8,635 nucleotides of DNA from an uncultured Lachnospiraceae bacterium (lineage in GTDB: Bacteria > Bacillota > Clostridia > Lachnospirales > Lachnospiraceae): assembly GCA_902796695.1 (NCBI GenBank), contig CADBQE010000022.1, positions 1 through 8,635 of the forward strand, written 5' to 3'. Each line of letters opens with the position of its first letter. The first letter of the stretch is position 1. The notes below the pieces were generated by a model. That model was not told where the DNA came from. It saw only the letters and a program-made list of their open reading frames with translations, and made no database searches. The position numbers and the translations under genes are program-made. Positions 1-6,314 of this stretch are shown here, piece after piece.

Positions 1-2
1 CC

Positions 3-473
3 GCGGAAACGACGGCGGAAATGCCCGCCGCGACAGGGACCGCCGCGGAGCAGAAGACAGCCCCGGCGGATTTCACGCCGGATATGCGCTTTTCGGGCAC
101 GGATCAGAACGGCGCGCCGATCACGGAGCAGATCTTTGCGGAATACCGGCTGACCATGATCAATTTCTGGGAGCCCTGGTGCGGGCCGTGCGTCGGAGAA
201 ATGCCGGATCTGGAAAAGCTGCACGCGGCTCATCCGGAACTGCTGATCCTGGGCGTCTATTCGACCGTGGAAGGAATGGAGCGCGTGCTGAAGGAGACCG
301 GCGTCACCTACCCGGTTATGCGGTTTGACCAGGCGTTTCAGCCGTATCAGACCGGATATGTGCCCACGACCATCTTTGTGGGGCCGGACGGCCGTGTGAT
401 CGGCGAGCCCTATATCGGTTCCCGCGATTATAATGCGTGGGAGGCGGTCGTGAAAGAGCTGGTGGCGAAATGA
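3..473 (+). CDS. TlpA/ResA-type thiol-disulfide oxidoreductase, 5' end cut by window
   Basis: A thioredoxin-fold protein of the extracytoplasmic TlpA/ResA type, expected to reduce or exchange disulfides outside the cytoplasmic membrane. The reading frame is open to the window edge, so the true start and any signal peptide or lipobox lie upstream. Counting from the first in-frame ATG (position 21), an Ala/Thr/Glu-rich linker covers about residues 1-18. The thioredoxin domain follows, with catalytic WCGPC (Cys54, Cys57) after the strand MINFWEP, and the cis-proline loop YVPTT (Pro115) before IFVGPDGRVIG. The stop codon overlaps the ATG of the next gene (ATGA, 470-473), so the three plus-strand genes appear coupled. 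The linker fits a lipoprotein tether, but that is inferred because the N-terminus is missing. The family call is firm; the physiological substrate is unknown. Confidence 0.9.
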   Translation, partial: AETTAEMPAATGTAAEQKTAPADFTPDMRFSGTDQNGAPITEQIFAEYRLTMINFWEPWCGPCVGEMPDLEKLHAAHPELLILGVYSTVEGMERVLKETGVTYPVMRFDQAFQPYQTGYVPTTIFVGPDGRVIGEPYIGSRDYNAWEAVVKELVAK

Positions 474-604
474 AGCGGTACGGCGGCCTGATCCTGCTCC
501 TGGCCGGGGCCGCGCTGGCGCTCATCGGTCTGCTGCAGGGGCAGTACGATTCGGTGCTGGCCAAGGCGGTCCGCATCTGTCTGGAGTGTGTCGGAATTGG
601 ATAA
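470..604 (+). CDS. CD1871A-like small membrane protein with C-terminal CXXC motif (44 aa)
   Basis: A tiny gene easily missed by length cut-offs. It starts at the ATG that overlaps the preceding stop (ATGA) and encodes 44 residues. A short positive N-terminus (MKRYGG) leads into one hydrophobic helix (about residues 7-23), then a short amphipathic stretch and the terminal motif RICLECVGIG, with Cys37 and Cys40 as a CXXC pair. By the positive-inside rule the CXXC end should face outward. Length, the ICLEC-GIG ending and the position between a TlpA-like thioredoxin and a 4Fe-4S membrane protein match what I remember of the CD1871A family of CXXC-motif proteins. A role as a thiol relay between membrane polyferredoxin and thioredoxin is inference. 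Its end overlaps the GTG of the next gene by 17 nt, supporting a single translational unit. Confidence 0.8.
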   Translation: MKRYGGLILLLAGAALALIGLLQGQYDSVLAKAVRICLECVGIG

Positions 605-1454
605 GAAGCGATGGGGGATCATGGCGGCGGCCGCCCTGCTCCAGAATGCGAATTTTAAAGGCTTTTTCACCGGCCGCATCAGTGAAAATGCCGCGAAGGG
701 GGTCTGTGTGCCGGGCCTCAACTGCTATTCCTGCCCCGGCGCGGTGGGCGCCTGTCCGCTGGGCTCGCTCCAGAGCTTTCTGGGGACCAGGCCATTCCGG
801 TTCCCGTATTATGTGATGGGCCTGCTGCTCTTTTTCGGCGCGCTGCTCGGACGGGCGGTGTGCGGTTTTCTGTGCCCGATGGGCCTCATCCAGGAACTGG
901 CCGCGCTGGTCCCGGTAAAAAAGAGAAACCGCTTCCGGCTGGATCAGCCGCTCCGGAAACTGAAGTTCCTGATCCTGGCGGCCACGCTGGTCCTGCCGCT
1001 TATCGTGGCGCGCACGCCGTTCTTCTGCAAGTACATCTGCCCTTCGGGGACCACGGCGGCGCTGTTCCTGTCGGCTGCGGATAAAACGGTCCGGGGCCTG
1101 CTGGGCTCTCTGTTCACCCTGAAATTCGCCATCCTGACCGTGCTGATCGTGCTCAGCCTGTTTATCTGGCGGCCCTTCTGCAAATATCTCTGCCCGCTCG
1201 GCGCGTTTTACGGCCTGATGAACCGGGTGGCGCTCTATCGCGGCCATGTGGACGAAAACGCCTGTGTGCACTGCGGCGCCTGCGCGTCCGTCTGCCGCAT
1301 GGGTGTGGACCCCGTGAAGGAGATCAACGGCACGGAATGCATCCGCTGCGGCGACTGCGCGCGGAAATGTCCGGCGGACGCGATCCGGATCGGATTTGCC
1401 GGCATCCGGAAAAAAGAGCCGGAAGCGCAGGGCGGGGAAGTCCGCACATCCTGA
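588..1454 (+). CDS. NapH-like membrane 4Fe-4S polyferredoxin (288 aa)
   Basis: An integral membrane iron-sulfur protein likely to pass electrons between cytoplasmic clusters and a membrane or outer-face acceptor. Visible in order: an N-terminal cysteine cluster C40, C46, C49, C56 (VCVPGLNCYSCPG, then ACPLG); hydrophobic segments near 75-92, 126-141 and 178-194; three C-x3-CP motifs at 92-96, 147-151 and 198-202, as in NapH-type proteins; then two C-terminal ferredoxin motifs, C226/229/232/236 and C251/254/257/261 (CIRCGDCARKCP). The first ferredoxin motif ends CRMG instead of CP. I chose the GTG at 588, which overlaps the upstream miniprotein, because family members usually have a short basic segment before the first helix. 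An in-frame ATG at 621, preceded by a G-rich stretch, is the alternative. Gene order with a thioredoxin and a CXXC miniprotein suggests reductant delivery to extracytoplasmic thiols. The exact donor is unknown. Confidence 0.85.
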   Translation: MSELDKKRWGIMAAAALLQNANFKGFFTGRISENAAKGVCVPGLNCYSCPGAVGACPLGSLQSFLGTRPFRFPYYVMGLLLFFGALLGRAVCGFLCPMGLIQELAALVPVKKRNRFRLDQPLRKLKFLILAATLVLPLIVARTPFFCKYICPSGTTAALFLSAADKTVRGLLGSLFTLKFAILTVLIVLSLFIWRPFCKYLCPLGAFYGLMNRVALYRGHVDENACVHCGACASVCRMGVDPVKEINGTECIRCGDCARKCPADAIRIGFAGIRKKEPEAQGGEVRTS

Positions 1455-1483
1455 CCGGCTGACCGGCAGGACCGTAAAACTGA

Positions 1484-1523
1484 AAAAAGCCCCTTGTCGC
1501 CGTCATGGCAGCAGGGGCTTTTT
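1484..1523. terminator. Bidirectional rho-independent terminator
   Basis: A perfect 11-bp inverted repeat: left arm AAAAAGCCCCT (1484-1494), right arm AGGGGCTTTTT (1513-1523), with an 18-nt loop. The right arm supplies the U-tract for plus-strand transcripts ending 30 nt after the polyferredoxin stop. The left A-tract supplies it for minus-strand transcripts coming out of the MATE gene, whose stop lies 25 nt away. The position between two convergent stop codons is what is expected of a shared terminator. Confidence 0.9.
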
Positions 1524-1547
1524 GCGTGCCAGGCCTGCGGGGAATTT

Positions 1548-2876
1548 TCACTCTTTCCCCCGCACATAGTCATGGGCCAGGAAGCGGCGGTAGAAGAGAA
1601 GGCCGGCCAGGCTCGTGATCGTTTCCGTGACGGGGAAGGTGAGCCAGAAGCGGTCCAGGCCCAGGCGGGAAAACAGATAGCCCAGCGGGACAAAGAGCAC
1701 CACGGTGCGGAGTACCGTAAGCGCGGAGCTTTTCAGGCTCATGCCAACGGCCTGGAAAAAGACCGGGAAGATCAGCGAGGTCACCATGGGGAGGAAGCTG
1801 GGCCCGATGAAGCGGAACCCGATCCGGCCGATGGCGACGACCAGCTCGTCCCGCGTAAAGACCCGCAGCATGGGCTCCGGGATCGTGACGAAGCACAGTG
1901 TGCCGACCGCCATGAACACCCAGCCGAAGATCACGGAGGCCTTCAGGGTCGCCCGGCAGCGGCCGATCCTGCGGGCCGCATAGTTGTAGCTGATGACCGG
2001 GACGATGCAGGTCTGCATGGCGCCCAGCGGGATAAAGAAGAAGGTCTGCCATTTGTAGTACAGGCCGAGCGCGGTGACCGCCTGGTCCGAGAACGAGGCC
2101 AGGATCAGGTTCAGGCCGAGGATATAGAAGGTATAGGCGGACTGCATCAGAATATTGGGCAGGCCCAGGCGGTAAATGCGGCGGATGTATCGGCGGGCGG
2201 CGTCCCGGCGGGGCGGGCGGCGGAAGCCTTTCCGCGCCACGATGCAGGCGGCGGCGATCTGCCCGATCACGGTGGCGGCCGCGGCGCCCAGGATGCCGAG
2301 CTGCGGGAAAAAGCCCGCGCCGAAGATCAGAAGCGGGTCCAGCGCGATATTGACCAGCGCGCCCGCGATCTGTGCGATCATGGGCGTTTTCATGTCGCCG
2401 TTCGCCTGCAGGACCTTGGTCCAGACGCTCTCCAGCGTCAGGCCGAAGCTGCCGATGCAGACGACGCGGCCGTATACGGTGACTTCCCGGATGATCTCCT
2501 CCGACTGCGTCGACATCCGGGCGTAGGCGGGCATCAGAAACCAGCCGGCGGCGGCAAAGAGCGCCCAGATCGCGAGCGCCAGGGGGGCGGCGGTGCCGGC
2601 CGCATCTTCGGCGTCCTTCCGCTTTCCGTACCCCATCTGCGCGGCCATCAGCGTATTCAGGCCGACGCCGGTGCCGACGGCCAGCGCGATCATCAGCAGC
2701 TGGACGGGGTAGATGATGGACAGGGCGGTCAGGCCCGTTTCCGAGTAGCGGCCCACGAACAGGCTGTCCACGATATTGTAGAGGGCCTGGATCAGCTGCG
2801 CGAACATGACGGGAGGCGCCAGGCGCAGCAGGATCCGGGCCGGCTTTTCCTGCGCAAAAATATCCGAACCTTGCAT
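1548..2876 (-). CDS. MATE family efflux transporter (442 aa)
   Basis: A polytopic multidrug/toxin extrusion (MATE) transporter, which exports organic cations, drugs or metabolites using a Na+ or H+ gradient. The length is typical of the family, with about twelve hydrophobic segments in two halves. Recognisable family signatures are YNIVDSLFVGR near residue 37, LQANGDMKTPM near 175 and NIALDPLLIFG near 195. The start is the ATG at 2876 because it is preceded by GGAAAGG with 7 nt spacing and begins MQGSDIFAQEKPARILLRLA, the usual short polar lead before helix 1. The frame stays open further upstream but there it only overlies the neighbouring Gx gene. A candidate promoter sits at 2947-2975 and a terminator follows the stop, so it may be a monocistronic unit. 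Substrate cannot be predicted. There is no sequence link to the redox genes beyond adjacency. Confidence 0.95.
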   Translation of the reverse strand: MQGSDIFAQEKPARILLRLAPPVMFAQLIQALYNIVDSLFVGRYSETGLTALSIIYPVQLLMIALAVGTGVGLNTLMAAQMGYGKRKDAEDAAGTAAPLALAIWALFAAAGWFLMPAYARMSTQSEEIIREVTVYGRVVCIGSFGLTLESVWTKVLQANGDMKTPMIAQIAGALVNIALDPLLIFGAGFFPQLGILGAAAATVIGQIAAACIVARKGFRRPPRRDAARRYIRRIYRLGLPNILMQSAYTFYILGLNLILASFSDQAVTALGLYYKWQTFFFIPLGAMQTCIVPVISYNYAARRIGRCRATLKASVIFGWVFMAVGTLCFVTIPEPMLRVFTRDELVVAIGRIGFRFIGPSFLPMVTSLIFPVFFQAVGMSLKSSALTVLRTVVLFVPLGYLFSRLGLDRFWLTFPVTETITSLAGLLFYRRFLAHDYVRGKE

Positions 2877-3034
2877 GATAAAACCTTTCCGGGAAAAAGA
2901 ACCGGTCTGCCGTCCCGGGCGGGCGGCGGATCCGGCCGTAAGGCATATCATAGCACCGGTCCGGAGAGGAAACAACGGAAAGCGGAGCGGATTATTGGGA
3001 AAAAAGCGGTTCGGGGAAGAAAAGGCAAAGCATT
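2877..3034. other. Intergenic gap between Gx gene and MATE gene (158 nt)
   Basis: This gap holds the candidate MATE promoter and, at about 2884-2890, the MATE ribosome binding site (GGAAAGG on the minus strand). I do not see a convincing hairpin plus T-run after the Gx stop codon, so part of the Rnf operon transcript may read through into the MATE gene. The stretch ACCGCTTTTTTCCC on the minus strand has a T-run but no upstream stem. Confidence 0.5.
2947..2975 (-). promoter_or_regulatory. Candidate sigma-A promoter for the MATE gene
   Basis: Reading the minus strand, TTGTTT (2975-2970) is followed after exactly 17 nt by TATGAT (2952-2947). The -10 box matches the TATAAT consensus at five of six bases; the -35 matches at three of six. 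It lies about 70 nt upstream of the MATE start, in the only intergenic gap of the minus-strand gene string long enough to hold a promoter. It is a consensus match only. Confidence 0.5.
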
Positions 3035-3565
3035 TCAGGAAAGACGGGGCGGAAACCGCAGGCGGCGGACAGCCTCCTGGGCGCAGATCCCGGTGAACAG
3101 GCCGGTCAGGACGGCGGAGACGGCGAGGACCGGCAGGTAGGCGAAAATGGCATTCTGCCGGATCAGGAAACGGGCGGCCAGGATCTGGCCGGTATTGTGC
3201 GCCAGCGCCCCCAGGATGCCCGCGATCCAGATCTGCTTCCCGCTCAGCAGACGGCGCGTAAGCCACGTGACCAGAAAACAGAGTACGCCTCCGCAGAGGG
3301 AAAACAGCAACGAAACGGCCTGCCCTCCGAAGAGCGAGGCCAGCAGGACGCGGGCCAGCAGCACCGCGGCGGCGTCGGCCGGGCCCAGACGGAAGAGGGC
3401 AAAGAGCGTAACGATGTTGGAAAGGCCCAGCTTGACGCCCGGGACCGGGACGAGGGGCGGCAGCTGCGCTTCCAGGAAGTAGATGCCCAGGGCCAGCGCG
3501 GTCAGCATGGCGTCGGTGGTCAGGCGCAGCGTCAGAGAAATCGGTTTTCTGGGGTCCTTGCTCAC
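3035..3565 (-). CDS. Gx transporter family / heptaprenyl diphosphate synthase component I-like membrane protein (176 aa)
   Basis: A small polytopic membrane protein of the family labelled heptaprenyl diphosphate synthase component I or Gx transporter. Its true activity is not established; it resembles small-molecule transporter subunits more than a prenyl synthase. Hallmarks are the PGVKLGLSNIVTLF segment at residues 42-55 and the LGALAHNTGQI segment at 118-128, with about five hydrophobic helices. The start is GTG at 3565, chosen because AGGAGG lies 7 nt upstream and the GTGA overlap with the preceding stop implies coupled translation. It is the last gene of the tight Rnf string. The pairing with an upstream NusG-domain-II protein is recurrent in Firmicutes and, as I recall, corresponds to eetB beside eetA in Listeria-type electron-transfer loci. 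No prenyl synthase catalytic motifs (DDxxD) are present. Confidence 0.85.
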   Translation of the reverse strand: MSKDPRKPISLTLRLTTDAMLTALALGIYFLEAQLPPLVPVPGVKLGLSNIVTLFALFRLGPADAAAVLLARVLLASLFGGQAVSLLFSLCGGVLCFLVTWLTRRLLSGKQIWIAGILGALAHNTGQILAARFLIRQNAIFAYLPVLAVSAVLTGLFTGICAQEAVRRLRFPPRLS

Positions 3566-3915
3566 GGGGAAGCCTCCTTCCACTGGATCATCAGACGGTG
3601 GGGCAGACAGACGATGGGGGGCAGGGCGCGGGAGAGCCAGCCCTGGTGCACGCACAGACGGTCCGGACAGTTGGCGTCCGTGACGGCGATGCGGCCGGGC
3701 TCCACGCGGATCCGGTTGCGGTTTCCGGCGTCGTCTTCCCACACGAATTCATAGGGCTCCCGCACGTCGGACAGGTCGATCTCCCTGAGGAGCTGCCCGT
3801 CGTGGATGACCTGCACCACGCTGCCGCTGTTCCGGCGGCTGCCGAGCCACCAGAAGAGGCCCGCTGCGAGAAGCAGCGCGGCGAGCAGGAGGAGCCAGGT
3901 CCGGGTCTTAATCAT
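3562..3915 (-). CDS. Membrane-anchored NusG domain II-containing protein (117 aa)
   Basis: A small exported domain protein, not the transcription factor NusG. The N-terminus (MIKTRTW) is basic, followed by one hydrophobic helix at about 8-24 that should anchor the protein with its C-terminal domain outside. That domain carries the family signature CPDRLCVHQGWL (Cys83, Cys88) and IVCLPHRL (Cys103, His106). Three conserved cysteines and a histidine suggest a metal or redox role, but none is proven. Its ATG overlaps the apbE stop by 8 nt. Only a weak GGAAG lies upstream, so translation probably depends on apbE. Its stop overlaps the next GTG by 4 nt. Its place directly after apbE in an Rnf operon suggests a role in flavin-linked extracytoplasmic electron transfer or its maturation. 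That role is inferred. Confidence 0.88.
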   Translation of the reverse strand: MIKTRTWLLLLAALLLAAGLFWWLGSRRNSGSVVQVIHDGQLLREIDLSDVREPYEFVWEDDAGNRNRIRVEPGRIAVTDANCPDRLCVHQGWLSRALPPIVCLPHRLMIQWKEASP

Positions 3916-4927
3916 GCTTCCACACTTTCAGGGTATAGGTGTCCGGTTCGGAAAGGGTAAAGCGGTCCGCCAGGCCTTCGGTCACGATGACTTCATGATC
4001 CTCCGTGACCAGGACCAGTTCGTAGCCGCCGGTTTCCCGCCAGTGAGTAAGGGCTTTGTCCGCGCCCATCACGAACAGGGCGGTAGAGAGGCCGTCCGCA
4101 CGCCAGCCGGCGGGGCCGACTACGGTCACGGAAAGCAGGCCGCTGCGGGCCGGCGCTCCGGTCAAAGGATCCAGGATATGCCAGTAGACCTGCCCGTCCG
4201 GGCCGGTGAAATACCGCTCGTAGCCGCCGGAGGTCACGACCGCGGTGTCCGCAGCCGACAGAATGCCCAGATGGCCTTCGCCTTCGGGATCGCGGATGCC
4301 GACCTGCCAGGGCGTGCCGTCCGGCCTGGTCCCGATCGCCTGGATATTGCCGCCCAGATCCAGCAGGGCGCAGGTCACGCCGGCTTCCTTCAGACGGGCG
4401 GTCAGCACGTCGGCCGTATAGCCTTTGGCCAGGCTGCCCGGATCCAGGGCCATGCCCGGATCGATCGCGAGCGACGAGTCCGAAAGCGTGATCCGGTGCC
4501 AGTCCGTAAGCGGCAGCAGCTCCCGGATCCGGTCCGGTTCGGGGATTTGGTACTGCCCGGTCGTAAAGCCCCATTCTTTGACGAGCGGGTACAGCGCAAT
4601 ATTCAGGGCGCCGTCCGTTTCCCGGGCGAGCGCGAGGGCCTTTTCCGCCAGGTCCCGGGTCTCCGGGGCGGGGGCGATCCGGCCGTCCGCGTTCAGGCGG
4701 GCAAAATCACTGTCCGGGCGCGTGACGGAGAAAACGGACTCCAGCCGTTCGGTCTCCGCCTTCAGGTCTTCCGCCAGGGTCTCCGGGCCGCCATAGAACC
4801 GCAGCGTCATGTAGGTGTCCATGGCGAAAAACGAAACAGACCGCTCTGCGCCTCCCCGCCCGGAACAGGCGGAAAGGCACAGAACGATCCAGAAGAGAAG
4901 AAAAGATATTTTCTTTACAGAATGCAT
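3908..4927 (-). CDS. apbE: FAD:protein FMN transferase (ApbE), lipoprotein (339 aa)
   Basis: Transfers FMN from FAD onto threonine of exported flavoproteins, with Mg2+; here the obvious clients are RnfG and RnfD from the same operon. The N-terminus is a lipoprotein signal, basic MHSVKK, hydrophobic core, then LSAC with Cys21 as the lipidated residue, placing the enzyme on the outer face of the membrane. Family motifs follow in order: AMDTYMT (35-41), EWGF (118-121), LDPGSLAKGY (161-170), LGGN (191-194), TSGGYER (232-238), HILDPLTG (250-257) and ADGLSTALFVMG (277-288), which includes the D-x3-T metal-site pattern. Length is normal. The ATG at 4927 overlaps the end of rnfB by 13 nt and gives a complete signal peptide; no strong Shine-Dalgarno is visible, suggesting coupling to rnfB. 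Confidence 0.95.
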   Translation of the reverse strand: MHSVKKISFLLFWIVLCLSACSGRGGAERSVSFFAMDTYMTLRFYGGPETLAEDLKAETERLESVFSVTRPDSDFARLNADGRIAPAPETRDLAEKALALARETDGALNIALYPLVKEWGFTTGQYQIPEPDRIRELLPLTDWHRITLSDSSLAIDPGMALDPGSLAKGYTADVLTARLKEAGVTCALLDLGGNIQAIGTRPDGTPWQVGIRDPEGEGHLGILSAADTAVVTSGGYERYFTGPDGQVYWHILDPLTGAPARSGLLSVTVVGPAGWRADGLSTALFVMGADKALTHWRETGGYELVLVTEDHEVIVTEGLADRFTLSEPDTYTLKVWKHD

Positions 4928-5700
4928 TTCTGAGGGCAGGCCTGCTGGCAGGCGCCGCAGCCCGTGCAGAGATCGTAATCGAATACGGCCACGTTGTTCA
5001 CGACGGTAACGGCGCCGTTCGGGCACTTGCGCTGGCACAGGCCGCAGCCGATGCAGGCAGCCGTGCATTTCTTCTTGGCCGGCACGCCTTTGTCCTTGCT
5101 GGAGCAGGCGATCTTGACGGCGGCGGCTTCGGGGATCAGGGACACGATCTTCTGCGGGCAGGTCTTCACGCACTGGCCGCAGGCGATGCAGCGGGACGGG
5201 ATCACGCGGGCCACACCGCCGATCACGCGGATAGCCTGCTCGGGGCAGACCGCGGCGCAGTCGCCGTAGCCCAGACAGCCGTACTGGCAGGCGCCGTCGC
5301 CTCCGAAGAGGAGCTTGGCGGCCTTGCAGGACTGCGTGCCCTGATAGACTTCCTTCTTCTGCGTGACTTCGCAGTTGCCGCGGCAGTGCACGAAAGCGAC
5401 CTGCTTCACGGTTTCCTCGAAGGAGGTGCCGCAGACTTCGGCCAGCTTCTGCGCCACGGTGTTGCCGCCGGCGGTGCATTTGTTGGTCTTTTCTTCACTG
5501 CCGTCCGCCAGGGCGGCGGCATAGCCGTCGCAGCCGGGGTAGCCGCAGCCGCCGCAGTTGGCGCCGGGCAGGCATTCCCGGATCTTCGTGAACTTCTCAT
5601 CCACCGGGACGGCCATGAATTTGGAGGCCACGACCAGCAGCAGGCCGCAGACCAGAGCGATGGCAAAGAGGACTAAAACAGCTGTTACAACAGGACTCAT
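4915..5700 (-). CDS. rnfB: Rnf electron transport complex subunit B (261 aa)
   Basis: The iron-sulfur subunit thought to accept electrons from ferredoxin. One N-terminal membrane helix (about 4-26) is followed by the four-cysteine Fes domain C43, C49, C52, C57 (CLPGANCGGCGYPGC). Next comes an atypical cluster motif C138-x3-C142-x5-C148-x3-C152, then three standard ferredoxin motifs: C171/174/177/181, C216/219/222/226 and C245/248/251/255. That makes at least five clusters, more than the short proteobacterial form carries and in line with clostridial RnfB. Extra cysteines at 75, 90, 106, 110, 125, 199, 212 and 259 could support more. The start at 5700 has AAGGAGG 6 nt upstream. The gap to rnfA is 11 nt. 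The protein stops four residues after the last CP-Q-K-C. Confidence 0.97.
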   Translation of the reverse strand: MSPVVTAVLVLFAIALVCGLLLVVASKFMAVPVDEKFTKIRECLPGANCGGCGYPGCDGYAAALADGSEEKTNKCTAGGNTVAQKLAEVCGTSFEETVKQVAFVHCRGNCEVTQKKEVYQGTQSCKAAKLLFGGDGACQYGCLGYGDCAAVCPEQAIRVIGGVARVIPSRCIACGQCVKTCPQKIVSLIPEAAAVKIACSSKDKGVPAKKKCTAACIGCGLCQRKCPNGAVTVVNNVAVFDYDLCTGCGACQQACPQKCIL

Positions 5701-5711
5701 CGGGCGCCTCC

Positions 5712-6314
5712 TTATCCGAACAGCTTGTCGGCGATGCCGACGAAGCCCATGAACGTCATACTGGTGAGGGCCGCCGCGATCAGGGTGATGGGCAGGCCTT
5801 CAAAGGGCTTGGGCGGCTTGGCGCGCTCCAGGGCCTTGCGGACGCCGGAGAACAGGATCAGAGCCAGGCCGAAGCCGACGCCGGCGGTCAGGCCGTCCAC
5901 GACGGATTCCAGGAAATTGTAGTTTTCTTCGATGTTCAGCAGGGTCACGGCCAGCACCGCGCAGTTGGTGGTGATCAGAGGCAGATACACGCCCAGCGCG
6001 TCATACAGCCCCCGCATGTACTTCTTCAGCACGATCTCCACGAACTGCACCAGGGCCGCGATGACCAGGATAAAGATGATGGTATCCAGATATTCCAGGC
6101 CGAGCGGCACCATGATGAAGGTGTAGACCAGCCAGGTCACGGCGGAGGCCAGCGTCATGACGAAGATGACGGCGCCGGACATGCCGAGGGAGGAATCCAG
6201 CTTTTTGGATACGCCCAGGAACGGGCAGATGCCCAGGAACTGCACCAGGACGTAGTTCTCCGTAAAGATCATGGAGAACGTGATCAGTAAAAGTTTAGCA
6301 GCGCCGCTCATCAT
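5712..6314 (-). CDS. rnfA: Rnf electron transport complex subunit A (200 aa)
   Basis: An integral membrane subunit of Rnf, homologous to NqrE/NqrD-type proteins, with about six helices. It shares the Fe-S site buried between RnfA and RnfE. The key cysteines are present: Cys30 in FLGICPFLGVSKKLD and Cys118 in LPLITTNCAVLAVTLLN, both in the half-helix repeats typical of this family. Length is normal. Two consecutive ATG codons compete for initiation (6314 and 6311). The first gives an ATGA overlap with the rnfE stop; the second lies 7 nt from the core of a perfect GGAGGTGA. The difference is one residue. Paralogous to the neighbouring RnfE. Confidence 0.97.
   Translation of the reverse strand: MMSGAAKLLLITFSMIFTENYVLVQFLGICPFLGVSKKLDSSLGMSGAVIFVMTLASAVTWLVYTFIMVPLGLEYLDTIIFILVIAALVQFVEIVLKKYMRGLYDALGVYLPLITTNCAVLAVTLLNIEENYNFLESVVDGLTAGVGFGLALILFSGVRKALERAKPPKPFEGLPITLIAAALTSMTFMGFVGIADKLFG

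Noticed and set aside
522..1271. Minus-strand open frame of 249 codons over the polyferredoxin gene
   Set aside because: Antisense to a gene with intact cysteine motifs; its own product is Arg/Gln/Glu-rich shadow sequence.
2883..2946. Possible hairpins in the GC-rich leader of the MATE transcript
   Set aside because: Only short palindromes such as CGGATCCG are visible, with no stable stem and T-run and no riboswitch-like conserved core.
1494..3140. Long open frame of 548 codons on the plus strand
   Set aside because: It is antisense to the MATE and Gx genes, has highly biased polar composition (Gln, Asp, Gly, Arg) typical of a GC-rich shadow frame, shows no domain, and starts inside the terminator hairpin.
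2877..3266. In-frame N-terminal extension of the MATE protein
   Set aside because: The extra residues are Pro/Arg-rich, overlie the Gx gene in another frame, and the ATG at 2876 has a good ribosome site and family-typical N-terminus.
3806..4933. Plus-strand open frame of 375 codons over apbE
   Set aside because: Antisense to a clearly conserved enzyme, with low-information Gly/Arg/Gln/Ala composition and no recognisable fold.
4928..5479. Upstream extension of ApbE in the same frame
   Set aside because: It is Arg-rich shadow sequence over rnfB; a full lipoprotein signal peptide begins at the ATG at 4927.
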